NCBI GenBank assembly: GCA_018650445.1
Contig: JABIFX010000253.1
Location: 1-64,000, forward strand
Direction: 5' to 3'
Source: Fidelibacterota bacterium
Lineage (GTDB): Bacteria; Fidelibacterota; UBA8477; JABMPR01
DNA length: 64,000 nucleotides
The stretch's first letter is position 1. The number at the start of each line of letters is the position of its first letter. A program made the translations under genes and the position numbers. Below the pieces are notes generated by a model, which was not told the origin of the DNA, made no database searches, and was given only the letters and a program-made list of their open reading frames with translations. Positions 1-9,113 of the stretch are shown piece by piece.

Positions 1-3000
1 AAAGACACGTTTGATAGCAGGGACATAGCGCTCCATTGAAGATACCGCTATACGAATATCAGCTGGTGCAACATTATCCTTGATGAGTTGTCTGATTTGA
101 GCACCCACCAGCACCGCTTCCTCATAAATGGAAAAGCAGGGCGTGTAGGAATGACGTTTATCATCAGAGGGCATTTCCTCCTGTGACATCCAGGCTTCAA
201 TGGACATGTTGAAACCAGAGCTGGCTTGTCCACCCCGGAGTGGATCGAAAAATATCAGATCATGACTATCAGCAAGATCTTTTAAAAAGTCATAATCCGC
301 AGGAGATGTGGAATGAATTGAGTTCACGATGATTTTTATCGATGCCGAGAGACGCTTTAAGTCAGCATTTTGCCCAGGAGTCTGTATGGCTTGCTTCTCG
401 CACCAATCTAAAAATTCAGCATAAAGTTCCTGTTTTCCATCCGCAACAGATTCACCTCCTGTTGCTTTATAGAAAGCCTCTGCCATACGGTTGACTTCAC
501 CCCACTGCATTCGTTTCCCTGCAAGTTGTGCTATACCTAATCGAGTTAAATAGGGTGTTAGTCGACGACCAGTTGACTCTGTCATTTTGCGAACTTCACC
601 CAATGTCATGATTTGCAGCCTGGGGTGATTGAGTCCAACTTTGGCCAGTGATTGAGCCAACAGCTCGCCACTATTCTTAGTCGGCTCTATGATGAGTATT
701 TCTGCCAGATCATCCTGACGTTTTAATATTTCGATCAAATGGGGGTTTAGATCCTGAGCACCAGGTAATACTGGTTTTAAATCTCGTCCATGTTCGAAGG
801 TAGCCAGACCTGAAAAGTATAGGTCCTCTTCAAAGGCGATAGGAATCAGTGTGTCAAAACGATTGAAATAAAGTTCTCCACGTGCCTCTATCCCATACAA
901 ATACTTAAGCATCCACAGATAGGTTTGGATCTGGTACCAATAGGCGTGATGCTTCAACTGATTCTCATCGGGAACTTCTTTATCTGTTTTATAATCGAGA
1001 ACGACCCACTCGTCTCCACTCTGATATAGCAGATCAATAATGCCTGAAACTTTAAATACGTTGGTGCGATTCTTTAGAAAACCAAAGACTGGTATCTCTG
1101 GTAATTTATGGCCTGGATCAAGACTTGAGATTTTCTGCGCCAACTGGCTCTTACGATATATTTCAAGACAATCAGTAAGATCTTCAATAAATTGATTCTG
1201 GGTTTCAGATTCATTCACATTTCCGTCTTCCAGAAAAAGTCGGATCTGGTCTAGATAGTTTTCTGGAATAAACCATTCCATTTCCATGGCTCGGTGCAGG
1301 AGTAATCCAAAAGTTTTTGGTGCGGTTTCCAAATCCAGGTCGTCACCCACTTGACCTTCATCCGATCCAGCATATTTCTTTCTATCCATCCACTTCATGA
1401 TTGTGTGAGGCGAAATTTCACTATAAACCAGGGACTGCATGACTGGCTCTAGTTGAGTGATGTCAGCTGCTGCAGAGACAGGTCGTCCGGCTTCGGAGTG
1501 CAGAATATCTGACCCTGCTGTGAGATCATACGTCACAGCTGTAGTTGATCTGTTTTGCCATTCCTTTTGCAATGCATGGGGATCATTAAGCGCCAGATCC
1601 TTATCTAATTCGAGATCGAAGACGGGTTGCAGATATCTACCCCAGCGGGAAGTGGCGGGAGCTTTTGTATCTGGTTTGATTTTGGCAATAAAGCCAATTC
1701 CGAACCTGGCGCGAGTCACAGCAACATAGAACAGCCGTTTATCTTCGGCCTCTTCTTCGGCCCTGGTCTGTTCCTTAATCTGCTCATACATCCAGGTTTT
1801 GTGGCTGGCACTTCTGGAGTCCAGCGTGATACCGGCCTGCCGGTCACCATCATGGCGACCAATAAATACACCACTCCTGTCAGAAGGGATTGATGATTGC
1901 ATGCCCGGTAAAAGCACTACAGGATATTCCAGACCTTTGGCTTTGTGAATAGTTAGAATCTGAACTCTGGTGGCTCCTGGAAGTTCAGCCTGGGACGCAT
2001 CTCCATGTTGAATCTGGAATTTGAAATATTCATGTATCTCCCGGATGCCCAGACCATCGAGGGAAAGCTGATGAATGCTGTTAGTGATACGATCCAGATT
2101 TGCCAGCCTCAGTACGCCACCTGTTTCAGAAACCCAACTCAAACGTCTTTCATCCTCAGAAATAATCCGCTCAATGAGGCGATCCAGTGGTTCCCGGGCA
2201 CTGGCCTGCTGCCAGTCCCTAAGTGTATCACATATGTCAGGATGTAACTGTTTTAATCCGCTCCATACCCAACCCGAGCTACTTCGATCCTGGGCTACAT
2301 CTTTTAAGCGCTGAATCTCAGCATCTTTCATCACAAAGAAAGGGCTACGCAAAACACCCACCAGAGCCAGGTCGTCCAGAGGATTAACCAGCACACTGAT
2401 CAAGTGGTATATATCATAACTCTCTTGTTGCTCAAACAATCCTTTACTTGACAAGACCTCAAACTCAATGCCTTTGCTGGTGAAGATGCGGATATAATCC
2501 AGGATAGGAGTGAAGGATCTGAGCAGGATTCCAATGGCGGGTCCACTCTCTGGCTCTAACCCATTCTCATTTATCCATTTGAGCCAATCGAGAGTCAGGT
2601 CAGCCGTCTTAATAATATCAACTGCGTAACCTCTCGAGGCATCATCATCTAGTACTACACTCAATGAGCAACGAGCTACATCTCTTCTTTTACCAGTATT
2701 TAAATTGCTTTTAGCTGCATTTGTAGGACGGAATATAGTTTCGTATAATTCAAGGTCTTGTCGATCATCTTCACCTGGAAAGGCTGTGCTGATCAAGGGA
2801 TTAATCACTGATGAGACATATTTTTGAGATGAGCGATAGGTTTCGTCTGCAGTCAGAACCCATCCCCCTCCATCAGCAATGATGGAGCGGACACGATTCA
2901 TGACCTGAACATCTGCCTGGGTAAATCGATATATGGACTGCTTGGTATCCCCCACAATAAAGAGTCCCTGATCACGGAGGACTCCCTGACCAGCTTCTGC

Positions 3001-4272
3001 AATGAGCCGCACAATATCCCAGCGTACGTCATTGGTATCTTGAAACTCATCAAAGAGAATATGTTGGTAGCGTTGACCATAATGACTCGCAACTGTCTCA
3101 TCCTCCAGGATCTCTCTGGTTTTCAGCATGACTTCATTAAAGCTTAGGATGCCTTCACGTTTGAGACGTTGATTCAAAACCGCCCAGTATCCCAGAAAGA
3201 ATTTAGCAAGATGATGATTAACAATGCATGCTTCTAAATCCCACAGGTTGGGGATATCATGCATCAGGGCTTCATAAGGGAAGAGCTGCTCTGCCCTCTC
3301 CTTGAAAGCTCTTAAGCGCGTTCTGATTTCATCTTTAAAATCCTCAGGCCAGACCGTAGACGGAATCCTGGGGCTTTTTAAATAGTTACTGCGGTTTTGG
3401 GTGAGCGCAATGCGCCTGATAAACTCCAATAATTCCTGCCCATAGCGATAATCATCTTCAATGGGATTGCTTAACAGTTCCAGCAAATCTTTTAGATCCA
3501 CATATTGCGAGTGGCTGGTATCCTGCATGTCGTTGGGAGTGGGCAGTCCGTCCACCAGTTGAATCAGGGCCGGTTCTATCTCTTGTAAGGCCGGTGGAAG
3601 CGGATGCATCATCTTAAATTCAGATTGAAGCGCTTCAGGCGACGTACTACTCTGATGCTCCAGCCACCCTGTCATGAGCTGTGCATGGGATTGGAATTTT
3701 TTGATATACTCACTGATGTGCCGAACCGAGAGGTGGTCCAGCAATATGCTTAAGTCTGCATCGTTGTTGCGACTGCAATCCCCAAGATATTTCTCCCAGG
3801 TCTCCAGCTCCATGCGCTGTGTGTCAGCCTCGTCTTGAATCCGGAATTCTGGATCGATATCCAGACGTTCTGCCTGTTCCCTTAATATCTGGGCACAAAA
3901 TGAATCGATAGTGGAAATAGAATTTTTCGAAAATGTAGAACGTAGATGCATTTTGATTTTCTGAGGGGCAGATCGCAAATATGCGCCAAAATTCTCACCC
4001 ACATTGTCCAGAGCTTCATCATTTAGCAGCTTGTTCAAATCTTCATAAATACGGCCGGACATTTCTGCAGCGGCTTTGCGAGTGAAGGTGATAACCAGAA
4101 TATTTGAAGCATCTTTTCTGGGCAGCAGATTATCCTGTTGTTGCTGCCTCGCGTAATCATCCATGATAGCCGAGTAGCGTTTTGAAAGCAGCCAGGTTTT
4201 TCCAGCCCCTGCACAGGCTTCAATAAAGATGTTCTTATTGAGATCAAATACTTTGCTTAAATCAATACTCAT
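1..4272 (-). CDS. addA: AddA-type UvrD/RecB helicase-nuclease with AddB-like C-terminal extension (partial, runs off left edge)
   Basis: The ATG at 4272 opens a reading frame that I followed to base 1 and saw no stop; at least 1424 codons are present and the C-terminus lies outside the window. In order: Walker A (AGAGKT, about residues 22-27), a UvrD motif II (FDEFQDTN, about 405), GDTKQSIYRF (about 445), the late helicase motif TIHKAKGLEYPVVLLPG (about 770), VAVTRAR (about 850), and a RecB-type nuclease core (GIIDLLY...VVLDYKTDK, about 1075-1097). This is the normal end of an AddA protein. The frame then continues for about 300 residues. That part includes EAVLVGAQIRQLIKDN followed by ADIRIAVSSMERYVPAIKRVF, which resembles the start of the second half of AddB. 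The family does double-strand-break end resection for recombination. The helicase-nuclease call is firm; the AddB resemblance is judged by eye. Confidence 0.93.
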   Translation of the reverse strand, partial: MSIDLSKVFDLNKNIFIEACAGAGKTWLLSKRYSAIMDDYARQQQQDNLLPRKDASNILVITFTRKAAAEMSGRIYEDLNKLLNDEALDNVGENFGAYLRSAPQKIKMHLRSTFSKNSISTIDSFCAQILREQAERLDIDPEFRIQDEADTQRMELETWEKYLGDCSRNNDADLSILLDHLSVRHISEYIKKFQSHAQLMTGWLEHQSSTSPEALQSEFKMMHPLPPALQEIEPALIQLVDGLPTPNDMQDTSHSQYVDLKDLLELLSNPIEDDYRYGQELLEFIRRIALTQNRSNYLKSPRIPSTVWPEDFKDEIRTRLRAFKERAEQLFPYEALMHDIPNLWDLEACIVNHHLAKFFLGYWAVLNQRLKREGILSFNEVMLKTREILEDETVASHYGQRYQHILFDEFQDTNDVRWDIVRLIAEAGQGVLRDQGLFIVGDTKQSIYRFTQADVQVMNRVRSIIADGGGWVLTADETYRSSQKYVSSVINPLISTAFPGEDDRQDLELYETIFRPTNAAKSNLNTGKRRDVARCSLSVVLDDDASRGYAVDIIKTADLTLDWLKWINENGLEPESGPAIGILLRSFTPILDYIRIFTSKGIEFEVLSSKGLFEQQESYDIYHLISVLVNPLDDLALVGVLRSPFFVMKDAEIQRLKDVAQDRSSSGWVWSGLKQLHPDICDTLRDWQQASAREPLDRLIERIISEDERRLSWVSETGGVLRLANLDRITNSIHQLSLDGLGIREIHEYFKFQIQHGDASQAELPGATRVQILTIHKAKGLEYPVVLLPGMQSSIPSDRSGVFIGRHDGDRQAGITLDSRSASHKTWMYEQIKEQTRAEEEAEDKRLFYVAVTRARFGIGFIAKIKPDTKAPATSRWGRYLQPVFDLELDKDLALNDPHALQKEWQNRSTTAVTYDLTAGSDILHSEAGRPVSAAADITQLEPVMQSLVYSEISPHTIMKWMDRKKYAGSDEGQVGDDLDLETAPKTFGLLLHRAMEMEWFIPENYLDQIRLFLEDGNVNESETQNQFIEDLTDCLEIYRKSQLAQKISSLDPGHKLPEIPVFGFLKNRTNVFKVSGIIDLLYQSGDEWVVLDYKTDKEVPDENQLKHHAYWYQIQTYLWMLKYLYGIEARGELYFNRFDTLIPIAFEEDLYFSGLATFEHGRDLKPVLPGAQDLNPHLIEILKRQDDLAEILIIEPTKNSGELLAQSLAKVGLNHPRLQIMTLGEVRKMTESTGRRLTPYLTRLGIAQLAGKRMQWGEVNRMAEAFYKATGGESVADGKQELYAEFLDWCEKQAIQTPGQNADLKRLSASIKIIVNSIHSTSPADYDFLKDLADSHDLIFFDPLRGGQASSGFNMSIEAWMSQEEMPSDDKRHSYTPCFSIYEEAVLVGAQIRQLIKDNVAPADIRIAVSSMERYVPAIKRVF

Positions 4273-4356
4273 GATGTTTTAAGTTTTGAATAAATCGATT
4301 TGTATATGTTATGAATATTTTAGAACAAACTGTACTGATTGATAAAACAATAGTGG

Positions 4357-4782
4357 CTAGGGGGTTTGATCAATAATTGCTAGCAGTCTTTGCGAGAAAT
4401 CCGGTTTTAGATCTTCCAGATATTTTGCCACACCCGGCATAGCACAGATTCTATGAACACCTTCCTCCAACGCGAGAATTTCATTCTCATCAAGCGTTCC
4501 AGCATCAGCTTCTTCGCACTGAGCCTGAAAACCCTGGAATGCGGCATTAACCATGAGGGTCATACTAAGCTCTTCATCTGGACCGCTGGCTTCAAGACCT
4601 TTGGATAGCTTGGCCCACAACACGGGTTGATCCATAAAATCATGCATCATGTCGTCGGCTTTACCACTCCCAGACTTCTTCGCAGTGCCTCGCATCTGTT
4701 TGGTATTATTATAAATTTTATAAGCTAATATTATAAACAGTACAATCGTGAACGCTGCGGCAAGTAGATCTATTAAACTCAT
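4357..4782 (-). CDS. Hypothetical membrane-anchored protein, 141 aa
   Basis: Not recognised. A single hydrophobic N-terminal segment (about residues 4-24, LLAAAFTIVLFIILAYKIY) is followed by a charged stretch and an acidic soluble domain of about 110 residues, probably facing the cytoplasm. There is no cysteine or histidine pattern that would suggest an enzyme. It sits 84 bp upstream of addA on the same strand and may be co-transcribed with it, though nothing in the sequence links the two functionally. The ATG at 4782 is preceded by TTGAGAGGAAAGC, so a ribosome binding site (GAGAGGA) supports this start. Confidence 0.75.
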   Translation of the reverse strand: MSLIDLLAAAFTIVLFIILAYKIYNNTKQMRGTAKKSGSGKADDMMHDFMDQPVLWAKLSKGLEASGPDEELSMTLMVNAAFQGFQAQCEEADAGTLDENEILALEEGVHRICAMPGVAKYLEDLKPDFSQRLLAIIDQTP

Positions 4783-4854
4783 GCTTTCCTCTCAAGCAAT
4801 TAGATTTATTTAAATGTCCAGTGTTAAGTAGAACTTAAAACTTAAATTGTCGAA

Positions 4855-5064
4855 CTAACTTGTAAACAAGTCCAGTATATTACCGAGAGAACTGGTCTCG
4901 GATTTATATATTTCTGTAAACTTACAATTCACACATGTAACAGTGGTAAATTTTTTATTCTGGACATCAAAGATTTTTGAAAGCCCACCACCAGTAGCTG
5001 CAAACTGACCGGTTTCATATTCATTATTATTACATTTTGGACATTGCCAATTACTATGTTGCAT
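4855..5064 (-). CDS. Small zinc-ribbon nucleic-acid-binding protein (DUF2082-like)
   Basis: About 69 residues. The sequence begins MQHSNWQCPKCNNNEYETG, then has a central ATGGGLSKIFDVQNKKF and a second knuckle CVNCKFTEIY, and ends near GNILDLF. The paired CxxC motifs, the sk-F-diqn-kF core and the C-terminal ILDLF match the small Zn-ribbon family PF09855 (DUF2082). Its role is unknown beyond a predicted nucleic-acid or protein contact through one zinc site. The frame can be extended to 5100, but the ATG at 5064 has AGGGATGG just upstream and starts exactly where family similarity starts, so I prefer it. Confidence 0.8.
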   Translation of the reverse strand: MQHSNWQCPKCNNNEYETGQFAATGGGLSKIFDVQNKKFTTVTCVNCKFTEIYKSETSSLGNILDLFTS

Positions 5065-5207
5065 CACACCATCCCTATTATTGTTCTCATTGAGGAACAC
5101 TCACCATTCAAAAAGTCACTCTTTCAGAATCGTTAGATGTGGATGAATGTAGTTAATAGAACTCCAATCTACAATACTCATGCTTCTGCCGCACTGCGAT
5201 CATATTT

Positions 5208-6104
5208 TCATACCTTGCTGCGTTTAAGCTGAACAAGTGTTGCTCCCAAAGCCGCAATGCCCATTCCTATTCCTGCCTGTGTGGTAATCCTTTCATCCAG
5301 GAAAAACCAGGCCAGAAAGGCAATTTGGATCAACATGGTGCCATTGATAATACTCGATTCCATGGCTGAGATAGAACGCAGGGTGTGATTCCATAATGTA
5401 AATGCAAAAGCCGTGTTCACCACCGCCAGCCAGATCAGATATATCCAGTTTTGCATGCTTATAGTCGGAATACCCGTATATAGAAATCCTGTAAGCAGTA
5501 ATATGATTGACCCTATTCCCATACTGATAAAGGTGATGACAACGGGGCTAATATTACGCTGGCGATTTATATCTCTTCCAAGAATGCCAGCCCCAGAGTT
5601 AGCTAGCACACCGATGGCCATGACCACCAATCCCAGTCCCTGATTTCCTTCAAATGAAATCGGATAAAAGTAAAAAATGATACCTACCAAAAAAATGACT
5701 GCCCCAGACCACTGTAAACGGCTGGGAATTTCATTGATAAATAGGATACCCATAATGGCTACCACGATGGGGGTAAAATTCAGCATGAGACTCACGCTCA
5801 CAGCGGGTAATAGAGATAGTCCTAAAAACTGGGTTCCCTGAGTGAGTGTATAAAAAACAAATCCCAGAAGGATCAATTTGTACCACTGTCGGAGCGAAAG
5901 TTCTTTAATCTCATCCACATATTTCTTTTTGAAGATGAAGGGCAGAAAACACAAGAAAGCCAGGAAATATCTTAAACCAGCAAAGGTAATGGGTGGAATA
6001 TCTGCCAACCCCCATTTGATGATGATAAATGATGTGGACCAGAGAAAGGTTACCAGTAAGGCCTGGAGAACTGCAAAAATATGATGAAGGCGGTGATCGT
6101 TCAT
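5208..6104 (-). CDS. EamA/DMT-superfamily permease
   Basis: 298 residues with about ten hydrophobic segments arranged as two EamA repeats (roughly residues 10-145 and 155-292). The start FLWSTSFIIIKWGLADIPPITFAGLRYFLA is the characteristic first EamA helix pair, and VNTAFAFTLWNHTLRSISAMESSIIN is the matching region of the second repeat. Family members are inner-membrane metabolite exporters or importers; the substrate cannot be read from sequence. The start overlaps the end of the upstream DUF2809-like gene by 4 bp (ATGA), which suggests translational coupling. Confidence 0.9.
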   Translation of the reverse strand: MNDHRLHHIFAVLQALLVTFLWSTSFIIIKWGLADIPPITFAGLRYFLAFLCFLPFIFKKKYVDEIKELSLRQWYKLILLGFVFYTLTQGTQFLGLSLLPAVSVSLMLNFTPIVVAIMGILFINEIPSRLQWSGAVIFLVGIIFYFYPISFEGNQGLGLVVMAIGVLANSGAGILGRDINRQRNISPVVITFISMGIGSIILLLTGFLYTGIPTISMQNWIYLIWLAVVNTAFAFTLWNHTLRSISAMESSIINGTMLIQIAFLAWFFLDERITTQAGIGMGIAALGATLVQLKRSKV

Positions 6105-6523
6105 AACTCCTCGAATTCAGATAAGCCTGGCTCAGATACATTCCAAAAACTCAGGTATCTGGCAAATATTTTCACATCCACTAATACAGCCAGTGTCACT
6201 CCCAATCCATATGCAAGTATGTCATAGGGATCAAAGGTTACTCCAAATAACTCCACCCCAAAAAACTGAGCCATTTCTGAAGTCGTCATAACCAGAAAGA
6301 CGATTCCAAATTTCACAAGCCAGGGTCTAAGAAATGAAATCGACTCCTCATTTATTGATAACAGGAAATAAGCTGCAAAGGGAATCTGGACATCCCCGAA
6401 ATAGCCATAGTATAATTCATATAAATCGCCATTAAATACCTGGCCAAACCTGAATATGCTGATGCAAGCCAGACCGAGCTCCAGCAAAACAATTACTATG
6501 GTTTTACGAGTTAGATTCGACAT
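6101..6523 (-). CDS. DUF2809/VanZ-like small membrane protein
   Basis: 140 residues with four predicted membrane helices. The third/fourth-helix region (EMAQFFG...GVTFDPYDILAYGLGVTLA) matches the pattern E-x2-Q...G-T-F-D-x2-D-lAY-x-G shared by DUF2809 and VanZ-like proteins. The function of DUF2809 proteins is unknown. It overlaps the following EamA transporter by 4 bp and is probably in one transcript with it. The stretch after the last helix (about 20 residues, acidic) is likely cytoplasmic. Confidence 0.7.
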   Translation of the reverse strand: MSNLTRKTIVIVLLELGLACISIFRFGQVFNGDLYELYYGYFGDVQIPFAAYFLLSINEESISFLRPWLVKFGIVFLVMTTSEMAQFFGVELFGVTFDPYDILAYGLGVTLAVLVDVKIFARYLSFWNVSEPGLSEFEEL

Positions 6524-6559
6524 TTTTACTAAAGCAACAAGTGGGTAGCAGCAAGGGCT

Positions 6560-7048
6560 TTATTTTGCCAGCCAGATTTGTTGAAATGCTTGATCACCAG
6601 CATCCCAGAAAAAAACCGAAGCTGGTCCCTCTTTCATAAAAAGATTGATGGCATCTGTCATAAGGTATATTCTGGACTTCACATCACTTTTAGGATCTTT
6701 ATAGAATGAAATTTCCATGGGTCTGATGACTTGAATCCCGGTATTTTGTATTGACTCCATTGGAAAGTTTGTCAACTCAATCCAGTGAAAAGATTGACCA
6801 TCATTTCCCCGTAAATAAACGAGAAGTACAATTTGATTGGTAGCATGTTTGACCACGAGCTGGACACCATCATAACGGGAGTCACCGTTAAAATCACCAC
6901 CCCCGAAAATAAATTGACCAGGCTCCTCGTGCCGCCATTGATGAAAGACTTCCTGAATATCAAGATACCTGTATGCCTTGGGCAATTCCGGATCCATAGC
7001 CTGCAGGCTCAGGGTTGAAACAAGAAGTATTAATGTTCGTTTTATCAT
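6560..7048 (-). CDS. Exported hypothetical protein with one FG-GAP-like motif
   Basis: 162 residues. An N-terminal signal peptide (MIKRTLILLVSTLSLQA, cleavage near 17) is followed by a single compact domain. FGGGDFNGDSRYDGVQLVV (about residues 48-66) looks like one VCBS/FG-GAP calcium-binding loop (D-x-N-x-D-x-x-x-D). No repeats follow, so it is not a full propeller. Thirteen bases separate it from the upstream sensor kinase, so the two are probably co-transcribed. The function is unknown. Confidence 0.65.
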   Translation of the reverse strand: MIKRTLILLVSTLSLQAMDPELPKAYRYLDIQEVFHQWRHEEPGQFIFGGGDFNGDSRYDGVQLVVKHATNQIVLLVYLRGNDGQSFHWIELTNFPMESIQNTGIQVIRPMEISFYKDPKSDVKSRIYLMTDAINLFMKEGPASVFFWDAGDQAFQQIWLAK

Positions 7049-7060
7049 AGGCTGATGTCA

Positions 7061-8182
7061 TCAAAGAGGAAGCGAAAAAGTAAAAACAGTCCCTTTCCCA
7101 GGTCTGGAACTGAAGCTTACTTTTCCGCCTAATATTTTTTCTCCAAATAGCTTCATGGAAAAAGTGCCCAACCCTCGTCCTGAACTCCCCTTGGTGCTGA
7201 AATTTCGTTGAAACACTCTGAGACGAACATCCTCGGGTATGATTTGATTATTGTGAACACTAAAACTTATTTTATTTGACTCAAGTGCGATAGAAATGTG
7301 CACTGTCTCATCTGCTTCAGATGCTTCTAGCGCATTGGTAATCATATTCGCCAAAACTCGTTCCAGGAGAGAGATATCTGTTAGTAAAACAAATTCATCA
7401 TAGTCTCGTGAAAAGCTCAGGGTCTTATTCTGGCTGGCTGGATGTTTTATAAATAAAGTTGTCAAGTCTTCTCGAATTTGCTCCAGGGAGACATTCTGTT
7501 GAAGGAGATTCTTATAGTCAGCATCGCTCTCCAGTAAAAAACGCTGAATTTCAACAGCCTTCTGCAACCGTAAGGAGGATCTGCGCACCATATCAACCAT
7601 TGGAGATTTATGCTCGTCCCTTGCCAGCAATTCAGTGGCGCCGACAAGTCCAGACAACATATTATTTATATCATGAAAAAAGGTTCTCTCCAATGCGGCT
7701 CTACGGTGCTCAAGAGTGATATCCTGTAAAAAGAGCATGATAAATTTTGAGTCTTCAATGGTGATTGGATGGGATCGCACTTTCAAAACGATATCTACAT
7801 CCTGGCCATTATGATTGGCTTGTAAGGCGCAGGTTTCCTCGATAGCCCTGTTTGTTTCTAAACTAGTCACGATGGCCTTTGCAGCTCCACAGGCTGAGCA
7901 AAACTTGGTTGTACCGCAGCCTGTTGGTGTATCATGGGCATGAATGCAACCCAACGCATTTCCGGGCCGCAGACCCAGAGCATGCACAGGATCCTCGATA
8001 CCCAATATCTTCAGAAAGGAATCATTCAGCGAAATGATTTGACGTTGTTCATTCAGAACAGCCAGCAGACCGCTGACCGTTTCAAGCAAGCCTTCGACCA
8101 CAACACTCTGGGAAATTATTTCATGTGCCGAGTGGAGCTGCTCTGCTGTTGCGCGCTCTGCTGTTGCAAAATATTTATCCAT
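7061..8182 (-). CDS. PAS-domain sensor histidine kinase
   Basis: 373 residues without an obvious membrane segment. A PAS domain spans about residues 35-150 and contains a cysteine set (GC-IH...GCG...FCSAC, about residues 78-100). A DHp helix follows with the phosphoacceptor HDINN (His about 169), then the N box NMITNALEAS (about 277) and the G boxes around GRGLGTFSMKLFGE (about 330-345), ending GTVFTFSLPL. This is a complete cytoplasmic kinase that autophosphorylates on histidine. No response regulator lies nearby, so it is an orphan. The start has a strong ribosome binding site (GGGGAGG). It is 13 bp upstream of the small exported protein. Confidence 0.9.
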   Translation of the reverse strand: MDKYFATAERATAEQLHSAHEIISQSVVVEGLLETVSGLLAVLNEQRQIISLNDSFLKILGIEDPVHALGLRPGNALGCIHAHDTPTGCGTTKFCSACGAAKAIVTSLETNRAIEETCALQANHNGQDVDIVLKVRSHPITIEDSKFIMLFLQDITLEHRRAALERTFFHDINNMLSGLVGATELLARDEHKSPMVDMVRRSSLRLQKAVEIQRFLLESDADYKNLLQQNVSLEQIREDLTTLFIKHPASQNKTLSFSRDYDEFVLLTDISLLERVLANMITNALEASEADETVHISIALESNKISFSVHNNQIIPEDVRLRVFQRNFSTKGSSGRGLGTFSMKLFGEKILGGKVSFSSRPGKGTVFTFSLPL

Positions 8183-8247
8183 AAAAGAACCTCCCCAAAC
8201 GGTAATTCTAATATATTACAATCTGAATGTTACGATAATTAAAGTTG

Positions 8248-9090
8248 TTATATCTTGGACTCATGTTTCAGTGCTTCAAGGACATCCTCAACTGAAGGTA
8301 TTGAGTCTGCGCCTTTAAATTTTGAGATACGTTGATAGATTTCGCCGGCTGCATGGTGAAATCCCTGTGGTTGACCGGCACTTTTCAGAGTGGCGGCGAT
8401 TTCATCCATTTCTCCAGAGAACCGCCAGGCCTTGGCCGTAACACGCTGGAGTCGATTATGGGTGCGCTCAGTAAAATCAGAGCCGTTACTTGACCATTGT
8501 TTTTCCAAATCCTGACGAACCCCCATCTCATCGGCAGCCGCCATGATGGCACAAAGTAAGGCTGTGGATCCTTTGGTATAGGCAGCAAAACACATTTTTA
8601 TAGCCGAGGCTTTCCCAATTTCAGGTCCCATGAGCTTCGTTTCCAGCAGTCCCCCATGAAAGCAGGTCGCTACTTCAGCCGCTTTCTGCCCGGCTAGATA
8701 AAGCCAGGTATTCTTGGCTTCCCAGGCCGGTCCTCCAATGATCCCGCCATCTACAAACTCAATATCCTGTGAGGTCATTAATTGGTATATGGATTTTGCC
8801 CTCTCCGGAGATATGGCATTGACATCGGCATAAATGCCGCTGAAGGAACACTCAAGGATTTGGTGAGCAACATCCACAGCTGCGTGGGGGGGACACACCG
8901 AGATAATTATATCGCATGTTTCGCAAAATTCCGCCAACGAATTCAATTTGAAGAGGTTGTGGGTCGCAGCACGCGCTCGGGTCTCTTTACTCCGTCCCTC
9001 TGCTACCCAAAAGACCTGGTGACCGGTTGCCTGGGCTGAGACTGCCAGGGATATTCCCATGGCTCCAGGATGTAGAATACCGATGTTCAT
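8248..9090 (-). CDS. NAD(P)-dependent oxidoreductase, 6-phosphogluconate dehydrogenase-like with DUF1932
   Basis: 280 residues. The N-terminal Rossmann fold begins MNIGILHPGAMGISLA (a G-x2-G dinucleotide turn), followed by the 6PGDH-type ISVCPP and DVNAISPERA stretches. GGIIGGPAW (about residues 115-123) is the usual substrate loop. The C-terminal all-helical domain (about 190-260, TERTHNRL...KAWRFSGEMDEIAATLKSAGQP) matches DUF1932 (PF09130). Such proteins are probably beta-hydroxyacid or related dehydrogenases; the substrate is unknown. It lies 23 bp downstream of the E2-like acyltransferase. Confidence 0.88.
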   Translation of the reverse strand: MNIGILHPGAMGISLAVSAQATGHQVFWVAEGRSKETRARAATHNLFKLNSLAEFCETCDIIISVCPPHAAVDVAHQILECSFSGIYADVNAISPERAKSIYQLMTSQDIEFVDGGIIGGPAWEAKNTWLYLAGQKAAEVATCFHGGLLETKLMGPEIGKASAIKMCFAAYTKGSTALLCAIMAAADEMGVRQDLEKQWSSNGSDFTERTHNRLQRVTAKAWRFSGEMDEIAATLKSAGQPQGFHHAAGEIYQRISKFKGADSIPSVEDVLEALKHESKI

Positions 9091-9113
9091 ATTACATCAC
9101 TATCTATTGGGTA

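Noticed and set aside
1457-2314. Plus-strand open frames inside the helicase-nuclease gene
   Set aside because: They lie opposite a clearly coding minus-strand frame and show no domain or start signal.
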